Shown: positions 37,667-45,279 of the stretch, in pieces
Layout: each line of letters opens with the position of its first letter
Numbering within the stretch: the stretch's first letter is position 1
Assembly (NCBI RefSeq): GCF_024300825.1
Contig: NZ_CP101323.1
Span: 310,001-374,000 of the forward strand
Source of the DNA: Natronomonas gomsonensis
Lineage (GTDB): Archaea; Halobacteriota; Halobacteria; Halobacteriales; Haloarculaceae
Length of the DNA stretch: 64,000 nucleotides
Reading direction: 5' to 3'
The notes under the pieces: model-generated
Seen by the model: the letters and a program-made list of their open reading frames with translations, nothing else
Told to the model about the DNA's origin: nothing
Databases searched by the model: none
Translations under genes and position numbers: made by a program

Positions 37667-38530
37667 GTGGGAGCAGTTACAAGCATACTCGTACCGGGAA
37701 ATAACAGCGAACTGGATTTCGTCAATATTTTCGGAATCCTGGGAGTCCTGATTTTCTCCAGTATCATGTTCGCCGTATACGGTACTCAAAGCGGCAACAT
37801 CGATCTCGTGGTTCTCGGGGTCATCTTCGCCTTGATGGGTGTCGCCGGCGTCCTGTTCGTCGAGTTCGGCGCAGGATCATTCTTTACAAGCAGTTCTACG
37901 ATCGCCGAGGCATCGTTTTCAATGTGGGTGGGTATGCTCGCCTTCAATATCCAGACCTTGGTTGCTGGGATCCGTTTGAACGCTTTTGCTCCGCCGACTC
38001 AGGGCTATGCGTTTTCAGCGTTGTCCAGCCAGCAACCCAGCGTGAAGGGGATTGTGAACGGTGTCTGGGCACCTGGCGGTGAGAACTTGGCGTTGCTTGG
38101 GTCCGCTGCTGCACTCGTCATGATTATCTACCAGAAGACGGAGAACATCTTTCTCTCTATCGTGGCGGGCACTACGCCATTTGCCGTGTTATTCGCGTCT
38201 CTGCACGGTGAGACAACTCCATCGTTCTGGGTTTTCGCTGCCTCTGTAATGTTCGTGATGGGAGTATACCTGTTCGGAACAGATCTCGGTGCCGAGCTGC
38301 CGTTAGCCCAGTACATTCCGGTCACATTTGGATTGTTCTACGGCGTGCATAGAGGGATCAATATCTCGAACTTTGGAGGCCTTGGCAACTGGTATACTAC
38401 GATCCTGCAGGCTCCAGAGCCGTTGATCTACGTCTCTTACCTAGTGATCATCTTGGACGCGGTGATGGCCTTGTTCGCCGTGTTATACGTGGCTGACAAA
38501 GTGTACACTGTTAGGGATATCTTGGGCTAA
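37667..38530 (+). CDS. polytopic membrane protein (about eight helices)
   Basis: 287 aa from GTG 37667 with GGGTGAT 8 nt upstream. Hydrophobic helices cover nearly the whole length after residue 20; the loop 'APPTQGYAFSALSSQQPSVKGIVNGVWAPGG' is conserved-looking and outward or pore-facing. Topology resembles VirB6/TrbL-type channel proteins, but no sequence motif proves it. Last gene of the + strand module. Confidence 0.6.
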   Translation: MGAVTSILVPGNNSELDFVNIFGILGVLIFSSIMFAVYGTQSGNIDLVVLGVIFALMGVAGVLFVEFGAGSFFTSSSTIAEASFSMWVGMLAFNIQTLVAGIRLNAFAPPTQGYAFSALSSQQPSVKGIVNGVWAPGGENLALLGSAAALVMIIYQKTENIFLSIVAGTTPFAVLFASLHGETTPSFWVFAASVMFVMGVYLFGTDLGAELPLAQYIPVTFGLFYGVHRGINISNFGGLGNWYTTILQAPEPLIYVSYLVIILDAVMALFAVLYVADKVYTVRDILG

Positions 38531-38552
38531 AGAAGAAAGGAGGAGAGGGAGG

Positions 38553-39182
38553 TTACTCCTGTACCGGTTTGATGATGTTTTCTCGGATGTCGGAGAGGTT
38601 GTCTTTGAATGTTTTCTCATTCATCCCTGTCACCTGTGCCAGTTCATCATGGGTGACTGTCTGTTTTCTACCAGTGTCTTCGACTGCGGCTTTGAGACAG
38701 GCTCCGGCGACCGCTGCTTTGCTTCGAGACATTCCGGGCCTGCTTTCAACGACTATGCAGTAGGCCTCTGCCGCCTTCAAGACTCGTTCACCTGGGTCAA
38801 AATGCAGCTGCGAAGAGATGTACTGTAGATAGTCCTTGCTACGGATTACCGGTACGTCGACATCCGGCATCTTCCGCAGTTTCTTCACGTTCTCCCGTAT
38901 CCTGCGCTTCATGTTGTCAGGGCTGGAATCGAAATAGTGATCCTCCTTTCTCAGATAATCCAAGATCATCTTCTGAGTCCGAGGCTGACCCTCGATTCTT
39001 GAAGCTACGTGGACGGCTGCCGGCGGAAGATGCTGGTCATTCGGCTTGAAATGGTCTCCGTACTCTTCCAGGAGTTCTATCGCCTGTTCCAGGATGTCTT
39101 CACTCAAGTCAAGGCCCAAACAGATATCTTGGATTTTTTCGGGCCATCCTTCTACTCTGTCGTCGCCTGTTTCAACGTCCAA
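38553..39182 (-). CDS. TFB-like cyclin-fold protein lacking a zinc ribbon
   Basis: 209 aa. Two cyclin-type helical repeats are suggested by 'LPPAAVHVASRIEGQPRTQKMILDYL' (about 52-78) and 'MSRSKAAVAGACLKAAVEDTGRKQTVTHDELAQVTGMNEKTFKDNLSDI' (about 150-200), matching the core of archaeal transcription factor B. The N-terminal zinc ribbon and B-finger are absent. It may recruit or block polymerase at the element's promoters. It overlaps the upstream small membrane protein gene, forming a four-gene minus-strand operon. Confidence 0.65.
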   Translation of the reverse strand: MDVETGDDRVEGWPEKIQDICLGLDLSEDILEQAIELLEEYGDHFKPNDQHLPPAAVHVASRIEGQPRTQKMILDYLRKEDHYFDSSPDNMKRRIRENVKKLRKMPDVDVPVIRSKDYLQYISSQLHFDPGERVLKAAEAYCIVVESRPGMSRSKAAVAGACLKAAVEDTGRKQTVTHDELAQVTGMNEKTFKDNLSDIRENIIKPVQE

Positions 39183-39435
39183 GATCTGGCTTCACCTCTT
39201 CGAACTCTTCACGTATCTCGATTTGAGAACCCTCCAGATACCGCCTGAAGTATTTGACCTGGAGGTGAAGTGCTACAGAAAGAGGAACCGTCAACACAAG
39301 GAACTGAGCCCTGAGCAAAAGACCAGGATAGAAAAAGTCCGGATAGACTGTGTAGGCGAGAAGAGAGATGAAAAGGTTGGAGATTATGAAGGCCTGAGCA
39401 GTGCCTTTGAGTAAGGAGTAGATCTGTTGCTTCAC
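39172..39435 (-). CDS. small two-helix membrane protein
   Basis: 87 aa with two hydrophobic helices (about 12-30 and 40-58) and an acidic cytoplasmic tail 'EIREEFEEVKPDLGR'. Overlaps both neighbours by a few bases (ATGA-type coupling with the 542-aa gene). Unknown role. Confidence 0.55.
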   Translation of the reverse strand: MKQQIYSLLKGTAQAFIISNLFISLLAYTVYPDFFYPGLLLRAQFLVLTVPLSVALHLQVKYFRRYLEGSQIEIREEFEEVKPDLGR

Positions 39436-41060
39436 TCGTTACCACACTCCCTGTCTATGACCTTCTTGATGGTTTTCCCGTTCCTGTACCAGTGGCTTGG
39501 AATTGTACCTGAGACGAAGGCGTTGTGCTGTTCTTGGCTGTCGTCCTTTCTCGTCTCTATTTTATGCGTGACTGCTTCCTGACTCTCGTATACAGATTCT
39601 CCACCTGCTGGACACTCTGTACAGATTATTTTGTGCTTCCTGTCGTAATACAGGTTGCAGAACTTGAACGGGCCGAATACCTTGAAACGGTCTTCTTCCT
39701 CTTCTTTCTCGATTCTCTCTAATCGGTTCCCGTCCTTCGCCTTGTGATTTGAGAGCTGGTTCCACACTGCCTGGTACTCTTCATCCTCAGCCGAGGCTCT
39801 GGATCCGAATAGTATCTTGGTGGCTTCAGGGACGGATATCGGTCCATGCTCCTTCCGGTACTCCTGGAACACCTTGAGGACCTCTGCCTCGACGCTGAGA
39901 TCCTCGTCCTTTCTCAGTTCTTCGAGGCTGTACCGTCCGTCGTTGTCACTCAGATCCGGTCTATCGTTGTCTGTACTATCGCCTTCTGACTCGGGAACCT
40001 CTCCTGCTTCGGTGGGTTCCGGCTGTGGAGCTTCTGGCTTTTCTGAAACTTTTGTTTGAGGAGTCTCATCTTCCTCGACCTCCGTGGCTGTCTCTGATTC
40101 AGCTTCACTGCTTTCCGAGGAGTCCTGGTCTTCTGATTCTGGGAAACGGTATTTTCTGCTGCGGCCGTCTTTCTCTTTCTCTAGTTCATCCCTGAAATCC
40201 TGCATCACGTTCTGGACAGCTGTGTAGGCGTCCGTGCCTGACTTCGCTTTGTATCCGAACAATTTCCCACAGATCCCGGAGGTACCGATCGGCTGGTTTT
40301 CTCTGATGACCTGCTTTATTTCGTCGGCCCTCTGTTCCGTGCTCAAGTTTCTGAAAGCGGAGACAGAACGGAACAGGCCTTCAGCTGCTTCGTCTTCCTC
40401 CTGGTCTATGGTATCGCTTTCAGTAGTGTCCTCTTCGTCTTCACTCTCGTCGACGTCGTCTTCTTGCTCTGCTTGTTTTTCTGAGGCCTCTTCTTCTCTT
40501 GTCTCACCGTGTGATTCGGTGAACTGCTGGTTCAAATTCTCGACCTCATCTTCGACGTCGTCAACGTACTCTTCCAGTTCCCGCACTTGGTCACGTATCT
40601 CTCCGAGGTGCCGGGAAACATCCTTCGGCAGTTCCTCTAATGATTCTTCCAGTTCCCAGATCCTATCCATGACTTCTCCAAGCTGGCTATCCTCACCTCC
40701 TCCGAGTTCATCCTCGACCCGGTCAACTCTCTTATCCAAGGCCTCCAGATGATCCTCTACAGTACCGAGGTTCTCATCCAATTGTTTAAGCCAGCCGAGT
40801 AAATCCTTGTCTGCTTCAGGTAAGACCTCCTGCGTCCCCTGGTCCTCTACCGATCGGGAAAGTACGTCTGTGTCGAAATCCTGCCGGCGGGCCAAGAGCT
40901 CGAGGTTCGCAATAACTGTCTCCAGGTCCTCTTCCTCCTCGACCTGGATATCGGCCTCAAGAGCTTGTGGTACATTGATTTTGATAGAAGGTTGTTCAGC
41001 CGTGTCCTCGTTGTTGACGGCCTGCTTAACTCGTGAATGATCGTCTTCGTCGTCTGCCAA
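39432..41060 (-). CDS. large acidic coiled-coil protein with tandem winged-helix-like repeats
   Basis: 542 aa. Residues 35-200 are acidic coiled coil; two related domains follow, near 235-310 ('ADEIKQVIRENQPIGTSGICGKLFGYKA...YTAVQNVMQDFRDEL') and 385-460 ('AEVLKVFQEYRKEHGPISVPEATKILFGSRA...YQAVWNQLSNHKA'). Their shared 'KxLFGxxA...Y.AVxN' pattern is a winged-helix-like fold. The C-terminus carries a CxxC...H zinc-type segment ('IICTECPAGGE'). Likely a DNA-binding or partition-type protein. Confidence 0.55.
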   Translation of the reverse strand: MADDEDDHSRVKQAVNNEDTAEQPSIKINVPQALEADIQVEEEEDLETVIANLELLARRQDFDTDVLSRSVEDQGTQEVLPEADKDLLGWLKQLDENLGTVEDHLEALDKRVDRVEDELGGGEDSQLGEVMDRIWELEESLEELPKDVSRHLGEIRDQVRELEEYVDDVEDEVENLNQQFTESHGETREEEASEKQAEQEDDVDESEDEEDTTESDTIDQEEDEAAEGLFRSVSAFRNLSTEQRADEIKQVIRENQPIGTSGICGKLFGYKAKSGTDAYTAVQNVMQDFRDELEKEKDGRSRKYRFPESEDQDSSESSEAESETATEVEEDETPQTKVSEKPEAPQPEPTEAGEVPESEGDSTDNDRPDLSDNDGRYSLEELRKDEDLSVEAEVLKVFQEYRKEHGPISVPEATKILFGSRASAEDEEYQAVWNQLSNHKAKDGNRLERIEKEEEEDRFKVFGPFKFCNLYYDRKHKIICTECPAGGESVYESQEAVTHKIETRKDDSQEQHNAFVSGTIPSHWYRNGKTIKKVIDRECGNE

Positions 41061-41111
41061 AAATATCTACACCTTTCTGCGTGTTCCCTGCAATTTGTTG
41101 GAGGAGGTTCT

Positions 41112-41426
41112 TCACTCGGTATTTTCGAGGTCTACCGGTGGAGGGTTTTCTCCAAGTTTCCATTCCCATGCTGGACGTGAGCTTTGGCTGGGTACTGTTT
41201 CTGTCTCCACCCAGTCTTTTTCCACCAAGGTCTCACGTACATCCCCAAGGGTTCGATGCAGAGATCCCTGTGAGGCGTAGGGGTTTCCGAGTTCTTCTAT
41301 GATATAATCTCTTAGAGAGTCCGTGGTCAGAGATCCTTCCTCTTTCAAGGCCTTGACTACCTTCTCTGCGAGTTCCTGTCTATGGCCTCCGAGGTCAGAA
41401 GGGCTCTGAAATGAGTTGTTTGACAT
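41112..41426 (-). CDS. winged-helix DNA-binding protein
   Basis: 104 aa. 'ELAEKVVKALKEEGSLTTDSLRDYIIEELGNPYASQGSLHRTLGDVRETLVEKDWVETETV' has the spacing of a winged helix, related in pattern to the repeats of the next gene. First gene of the minus-strand operon, divergent from the recombinase; a candidate repressor of the 225-bp AT-rich region between them. Confidence 0.6.
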   Translation of the reverse strand: MSNNSFQSPSDLGGHRQELAEKVVKALKEEGSLTTDSLRDYIIEELGNPYASQGSLHRTLGDVRETLVEKDWVETETVPSQSSRPAWEWKLGENPPPVDLENTE

Positions 41427-41651
41427 GGTATTAGAAGGTATAATTGTTCTTATATATGTTTTCCATAGAAGTCTTTAGTTTCAATAGAACACTATAGAAA
41501 GTAGGAAAAATAATTCCAAGATTCTCAACTCTCAAAACACAGCTACAGAGAAAAACAGAAAAGCAGGTTAGAAAATGGAGTGTTTTACAGATAACATAGA
41601 GTTAAACAAAATAGATAAAAGGACCACATCACCCCTACACTACGTGACCCA
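41427..41651. promoter_or_regulatory. AT-rich divergent promoter region between regulator and recombinase operons
   Basis: 225 nt without a gene, far more AT-rich than its surroundings. TATA-like CTTATATATG at about 41450 faces the regulator; GTTAAACAAAATAGATAAAA just before the recombinase faces right. It also holds near-repeats TTTCAATAGAACACTATAGA. It is the best place in the element for an operator or a replication origin, but nothing proves either. Confidence 0.45.
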
Positions 41652-42803
41652 ATGGGACGAAAGAAAAACAAAGACGTTGAAGACCTCAAAGACAACTTCA
41701 TAAACTGGATAACCACAAGAAAAACCGGGAACTCCATAGACACAGCAAAAACCTACTGGAACCAAGTCAAAGACCTCCCGCACTCCAACCTGATAGAGGA
41801 CTCCCAGATCCTAATACAGTCCAGGATCAACGAAAACATCGATAATACCCACCAGCAAAGTTCTGCCCGCCAATTCCTGGAGTACCTCTTCGAGAACGAA
41901 AAGGAGAGAATCAGCAATGGAGACTACTCCATCCCGTACCTACTGGAGCACTTCGATGAAGAAACAGTGAAGCACAAGCTGATGTCAGCTAAAGAAGCAC
42001 AGGAAGTAGACAGTCTTGTAGAAACAGATGACGTCGAACCTGAGGATATATACGATGTCTGCTCAAGCCTTCTCAGAACCAAGAAAAACAACATCAAGGT
42101 CAACATCGAGATCGACCAGTCACAGAAAGGCGACGACAAAGGCCCCAACATCAACTACCACTTCATACCCAAGAAAGAACTCGTACAGCTCCTGCAAGCT
42201 GCCAAGCCGAAAAGAGCGAAGTTCTGGTCTCTACTCTACTTCCTCGGCTGCAGGTACGGAGAACTGAAACGACTAGAATACAGCCAGATCAACTTCGACT
42301 ACGGGGAACACGGAAAACTGGAGATCCCTGCCGAGAAGACGAAAAGTAAGGCCAAGAGGCAAATCGAGTTCGAGAACCCTGTGACTCCTCGCCTATTGAA
42401 GGATGTGTTCGGGAAGACTGAGGACAGTAAGGGATACGTCGGTACGTGGGAGGACCAGAACAGCATCGAGTGGGAGGACGTGTGCTTCCCTGAAGTGAAG
42501 AACAGTAGTGAGAACTACCAATTGGGGAAAGAGAAGGACGGAACCCTGTACGGCCTCGCCATGAAGGAAACCGGTTTACAGCAGCCCAGAACAATTCACT
42601 CTTTCAGGCATACCCGGATCACTGACCTGATCAAAGGAGAAGAAAAGGACTGGGAAGTGGTTCAGGATCGGGCAGGTCACTCAGACCCATCCACGACAAA
42701 ATACTACCAAGAAGCTACGTTCGTAAGGCCTCCACAGTCCATCGAGCAGTACTGTGACCAGAACGATATTGACCTCATGGAGGTGATAGAGAGTGAAAGC
42801 TGA
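41652..42803 (+). CDS. tyrosine recombinase / integrase
   Basis: 383 aa. N-terminal SAM-like core-binding domain (about 10-110); catalytic domain with Arg in 'LGCRYGELKRLEY' (about 200), 'HSFRHTRITDLIKG' supplying H-x-x-R (about 317), 'DRAGHSDPSTTKYY' giving the final His and the Tyr nucleophile (about 345). It is intact and closest in look to haloarchaeal plasmid and virus integrases. Following genes overlap it, so they belong to one operon. Confidence 0.9.
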   Translation: MGRKKNKDVEDLKDNFINWITTRKTGNSIDTAKTYWNQVKDLPHSNLIEDSQILIQSRINENIDNTHQQSSARQFLEYLFENEKERISNGDYSIPYLLEHFDEETVKHKLMSAKEAQEVDSLVETDDVEPEDIYDVCSSLLRTKKNNIKVNIEIDQSQKGDDKGPNINYHFIPKKELVQLLQAAKPKRAKFWSLLYFLGCRYGELKRLEYSQINFDYGEHGKLEIPAEKTKSKAKRQIEFENPVTPRLLKDVFGKTEDSKGYVGTWEDQNSIEWEDVCFPEVKNSSENYQLGKEKDGTLYGLAMKETGLQQPRTIHSFRHTRITDLIKGEEKDWEVVQDRAGHSDPSTTKYYQEATFVRPPQSIEQYCDQNDIDLMEVIESES

Positions 42804-43428
42804 TGTAGAACTGAGCATCGATTGGGAAAAGGATGTAGTGGAAATAGATGAAAAGACGGTTCGCTGGTTGTCTTCGATATTTGAGCGCGTGGAGTCTCCT
42901 CAGGACTACCCCTTCCGAGAAGTCAACATCACTGAGCACATCTTAGAGAAGCAGGAAGGAGGGCGTTATCACGGCTGGCTTGTCGTAACAGGCGTTCTGT
43001 CCAGTCTTGAGAAACTCGATGACGAAAGCAAGGTAGCTATAGAGAAAAATATCGGGGGAGGGAGGAAGAGGCCTGACGCTATTATCAGAAGCCGTTCTGC
43101 AATCGTTGAAGCAGGCGGTGTATCAGCAAACTCCCTTGAAGAAAGAGGAAAGCAGATCGTCTTTGCATTTCTCCAAGATAGAGACCACTTCTCGAATCTA
43201 TTAGACTGGAAAATCATCAACGTCCCTAAGGACTTCTTCCCTGGCGATAATGAGTTGACTGAAGATAAGATAGATAAGGAAAAGCTGGGGGAATTAGAGG
43301 TTCTGAAACCTGAGACAGTGAATTTAGAGATATCTAACTCAGAGCTTGGGTACTACCTGCCGGGCGTGACCGGAGAAAAATACTCAGCAAACTTCTCTAC
43401 TTTAGGATCTTACCAAGAGGTGGTTTGA
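42793..43428 (+). CDS. unknown protein with RPD...VEAGG segment
   Basis: 211 aa from GTG 42793, inside the recombinase 3' end, with GGAGGTGAT 5 nt before. The segment 'RKRPDAIIRSRSAIVEAGGVSANSLEERGKQIV' (about 94-125) resembles the core of PD-(D/E)xK-like or related nuclease folds, but the expected Lys is missing. It overlaps the next gene. Likely a partner in recombination or maintenance; uncertain. Confidence 0.5.
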   Translation: MKADVELSIDWEKDVVEIDEKTVRWLSSIFERVESPQDYPFREVNITEHILEKQEGGRYHGWLVVTGVLSSLEKLDDESKVAIEKNIGGGRKRPDAIIRSRSAIVEAGGVSANSLEERGKQIVFAFLQDRDHFSNLLDWKIINVPKDFFPGDNELTEDKIDKEKLGELEVLKPETVNLEISNSELGYYLPGVTGEKYSANFSTLGSYQEVV

Positions 43429-43988
43429 TGGGGATAATCCATGCTATGGGTTTGGACTATCACGAGGTGCTTGATATCGAAGAGATAGAAATCAAGGAGA
43501 CTTGGGTAAAAAAGAGCGAGAAAGCCCTTCCAAACAGAACGAAAGTAGAACATGGAAAAAGCGATGTCTATGACTCTGAAGAAGATCTCTATACGTCTCT
43601 GGAAAATAACGCTGAGCTGTATCAGAGGTATAGAAAGGCAGACAATCTCCAGATGGAATTAAAAGGTGGTAGGAACCATGCCCAGCTTATGCTTCAAATA
43701 CATAGCTATCTCTACGGAGAATACAGGCCTGACTTAGTAGAGAAAAAGAACATGGATCTCCTCGATTATGAGAATAAGGTTGTAGGTGAGGCGGGGAAAA
43801 TTTCTGCTGGAGGTACTGCAGGTGCGAGGTTCGCTCGGTTTCTTGGATTCAACGTCTATGACAAGCAGCCTGAGAAGTGGAAAATGGTTCACAACCCATA
43901 CGGCACAGATCATTTCAAGGTCTACAGACCCACGGATGAACTTCTAACGGCGCTTGCTAACCGCCCTAGTGCTCCTTATGACGGCTGA
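43428..43988 (+). CDS. unknown protein downstream of the recombinase
   Basis: About 186 aa from ATG 43428, with GAGGTGG just before. Contains 'ENKVVGEAGKISAGGTAGARFARFLGF' whose EAGxxSA motif echoes 'VEAGGVSAN' of the preceding protein. Otherwise unrecognised; soluble, mixed charge. Coupled to the preceding gene. Confidence 0.5.
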   Translation: MGIIHAMGLDYHEVLDIEEIEIKETWVKKSEKALPNRTKVEHGKSDVYDSEEDLYTSLENNAELYQRYRKADNLQMELKGGRNHAQLMLQIHSYLYGEYRPDLVEKKNMDLLDYENKVVGEAGKISAGGTAGARFARFLGFNVYDKQPEKWKMVHNPYGTDHFKVYRPTDELLTALANRPSAPYDG

Positions 43989-44502
43989 ACTGAGGTTTTC
44001 TTGCTCCCGATCGGTTATCCTCTCTCTTTTTCTTTTGATGGTTGTTGAGGATCGCAGTTGTGGAAACATATATAAACAAATAATTCCAATTTACTGGTAA
44101 CAGGATCACAAGACCTCCCGAGGCACTCTGTCAAACAGATTGCTGATGACGCTGGAGGCATAGTCCTGGAAGGCCTTGTCGAGTCTTTCTACCCAGTCTA
44201 TAGCTGTGGAGGAAAACCATTCCCTCCCCCTCTTTGGATCTCAGTTACACAGCATGAGGCCTGGTAGAGGCTCTGTGCAAGGTATTCTTTTCTGGCCTCT
44301 CTCAGGTCCGGAGTTGTACAGCTGCAGTTTCAAGGGTAACCTGGAAGGTGCCGCAGCTGGCCACTCCATTCCTAATCACCTAATCCCTCTGTTTGATCCC
44401 AGAGGCCTTTCCAAGGACTTGAGACACAGGCTTGGGAGGCAGAGCCCTAAAGTAGCGAAAATCCGTGGCTGTAAGCAGGATCACATCCTGCCTGTCCCTC
44501 CT
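43989..44502 (+). other. non-coding stretch with promoter, possible RNA gene
   Basis: No credible protein gene. A strong TATA box CATATATAAA lies at 44067-44076; transcription should begin near 44100. The following 400 nt are C/T-rich, without protein-like composition, and contain many short inverted repeats. A transcribed RNA is the simplest reading; it is not recognisable as RNase P RNA, SRP RNA or rRNA. Confidence 0.4.
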
Positions 44503-44507
44503 TTGCC

Positions 44508-44653
44508 CCCCAGTTGTTCACAGGAAAATAGCTCACACGGGCATGTTAAGCCCTAGTACTGCCGAGAACCGGCGTGTGATGACACGTTGATCTCTAATCG
44601 GGATCAAGTGTGGGCAGACACCACGTAGTACACCTCCCTGAAGGACTGCGGGG
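44508..44653 (+). ncRNA. structured RNA candidate with three-way junction
   Basis: Complementary segments nest perfectly. The closing stem CCCCAGT (44508-44514) pairs with ACTGCGGGG (44645-44653, two bases bulged). CACAC/GTGTG (44534-44538 with 44574-44578) encloses two adjacent hairpins, GGGC...GCCC (44539-44553) and GCCG...CGGC (44561-44573). A second long hairpin ACAC-TTGATC...GATCAA-GTGT spans 44582-44611. Ends lie 12 nt before the first tRNA-like gene. The GTTAAGCCC and AGTACTG words recall 5S rRNA, but the overall fold does not match. Confidence 0.5.
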
Positions 44654-44665
44654 CCTACTATTCAA

Positions 44666-44797
44666 GCCACCTTAGCTCAGCCTGGTTAGAGCGGGAGGCC
44701 TATTCGGACGAAGCCGTAAGTAGTTGCACAGGACGCGAGTTCTGTGGTGAACACGGCGGACACCTCCATGTCCCGAGTTCAAATCTCGGAGGCGGCG
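44666..44797 (+). tRNA. intron-containing tRNA or tRNA-like gene, isotype unresolved
   Basis: Acceptor GCCACCT (44666-44672) pairs with AGGCGGC (44790-44796) except A4-C69. TA at positions 8-9, D-arm GCTC-AGCCTGGTTA-GAGC, anticodon stem GGAGG/CCTCC, variable loop ATGTC, T-arm CCGAG-TTCAAAT-CTCGG are all in order. Between the anticodon stem halves are 64 nt, so about 57 nt of intron, containing the hairpin CACAGGAC...GTTCTGTG. Acceptor and D-arm look like haloarchaeal tRNA-Phe, but U33 and the anticodon cannot be fixed. Confidence 0.6.
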
Positions 44798-44804
44798 TTT
44801 CATC

Positions 44805-44884
44805 AGCCGGATAACTGGTCTTAGACCCTCAGGAAACGATGGTCCAAGGCCTGACATAGCCGTCACCTGGCCTATAGTCCGGCT
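44805..44884 (+). ncRNA. tRNA-sized structured segment, low confidence
   Basis: An 80-nt stretch closed by a perfect 7-bp stem AGCCGGA (44805-44811) and TCCGGCT (44878-44884), with TA following the 5' strand and inner stems GGTC/GACC and TCAGG/CCTGA. Size and closing stem are tRNA-like but no T-arm is present. It may be a linker RNA, a decayed tRNA, or chance. Confidence 0.25.
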
Positions 44885-44900
44885 GTGCCATATTGTTTCA

Positions 44901-45034
44901 GCGGTAGGTAGCTCAGTCTGCTCAGAGCGTCTGGTGTGAGAAACAGGAGCGGAAAACCCTGTCCGGCGACGGAAACGGTTCCACACTCTGGAGAAACACT
45001 AGGATCGACGAGGGTTGGATTCCCTCCCACCGCA
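44901..45034 (+). tRNA. second intron-containing tRNA or tRNA-like gene with swapped 19-56 pair
   Basis: Acceptor GCGGTAG pairs with CCACCGC (45027-45033) except A6-C67; D-arm GCTC-AGTCTGCTCA-GAGC; T-arm GAGGG-TTGGATT-CCCTC. G19 is C and C56 is G, so the elbow pair is inverted but still complementary. One extra base lies between acceptor and D-stem. The anticodon arm is split by an insertion of about 60 nt flanked by the repeat GAGAAAC (44938-44944 and 44991-44997); possible stems TCTGG/CTAGG or CTGGT/ACTAG leave the anticodon (GAG is one reading) unresolved. Confidence 0.5.
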
Positions 45035-45063
45035 TACCCTATGAGGTGTACGACGTAGAATCT

Positions 45064-45279
45064 ATGCCGCCGAACACGAACGCAGCTCTTGTCGGATATG
45101 CGATGGTCGGGATTGAGGCAGCAGGCCTGACCCGGCTTGTCCATGGGTTTTCCCTGGGGAAATTGGGATATCTCTTAGGTATAATCTGCGTTACAGCTTC
45201 GTTCATTGGCTGGTTCTACTGGATGCACCTCTACGGACTCTACGACGACGTTCCAGAAGGTGAAACCGTAATTGACTGA
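45064..45279 (+). CDS. small two-helix membrane protein
   Basis: 71 aa from ATG 45064 (a GTG at 45046 is the alternative). Two hydrophobic helices (about 8-26 and 36-54) and an acidic tail 'YDDVPEGETVID'. GGTGAA near its end serves the next gene, which overlaps it. Unknown function. Confidence 0.5.
   Translation: MPPNTNAALVGYAMVGIEAAGLTRLVHGFSLGKLGYLLGIICVTASFIGWFYWMHLYGLYDDVPEGETVID

Noticed and set aside
44176-44556. Open frame of 126 codons in the RNA locus
   Set aside because: Composition (Pro, Ser, Leu, basic, no acidic bias) is unlike every other protein here, it has no ribosome-binding site, and it lies over strong inverted repeats.
44100-44653. RNase P RNA, SRP RNA or 5S rRNA
   Set aside because: Short words such as GGAGGAAAACC and GTTAAGCCC recall these RNAs, but the required conserved partners and overall secondary structure are missing.
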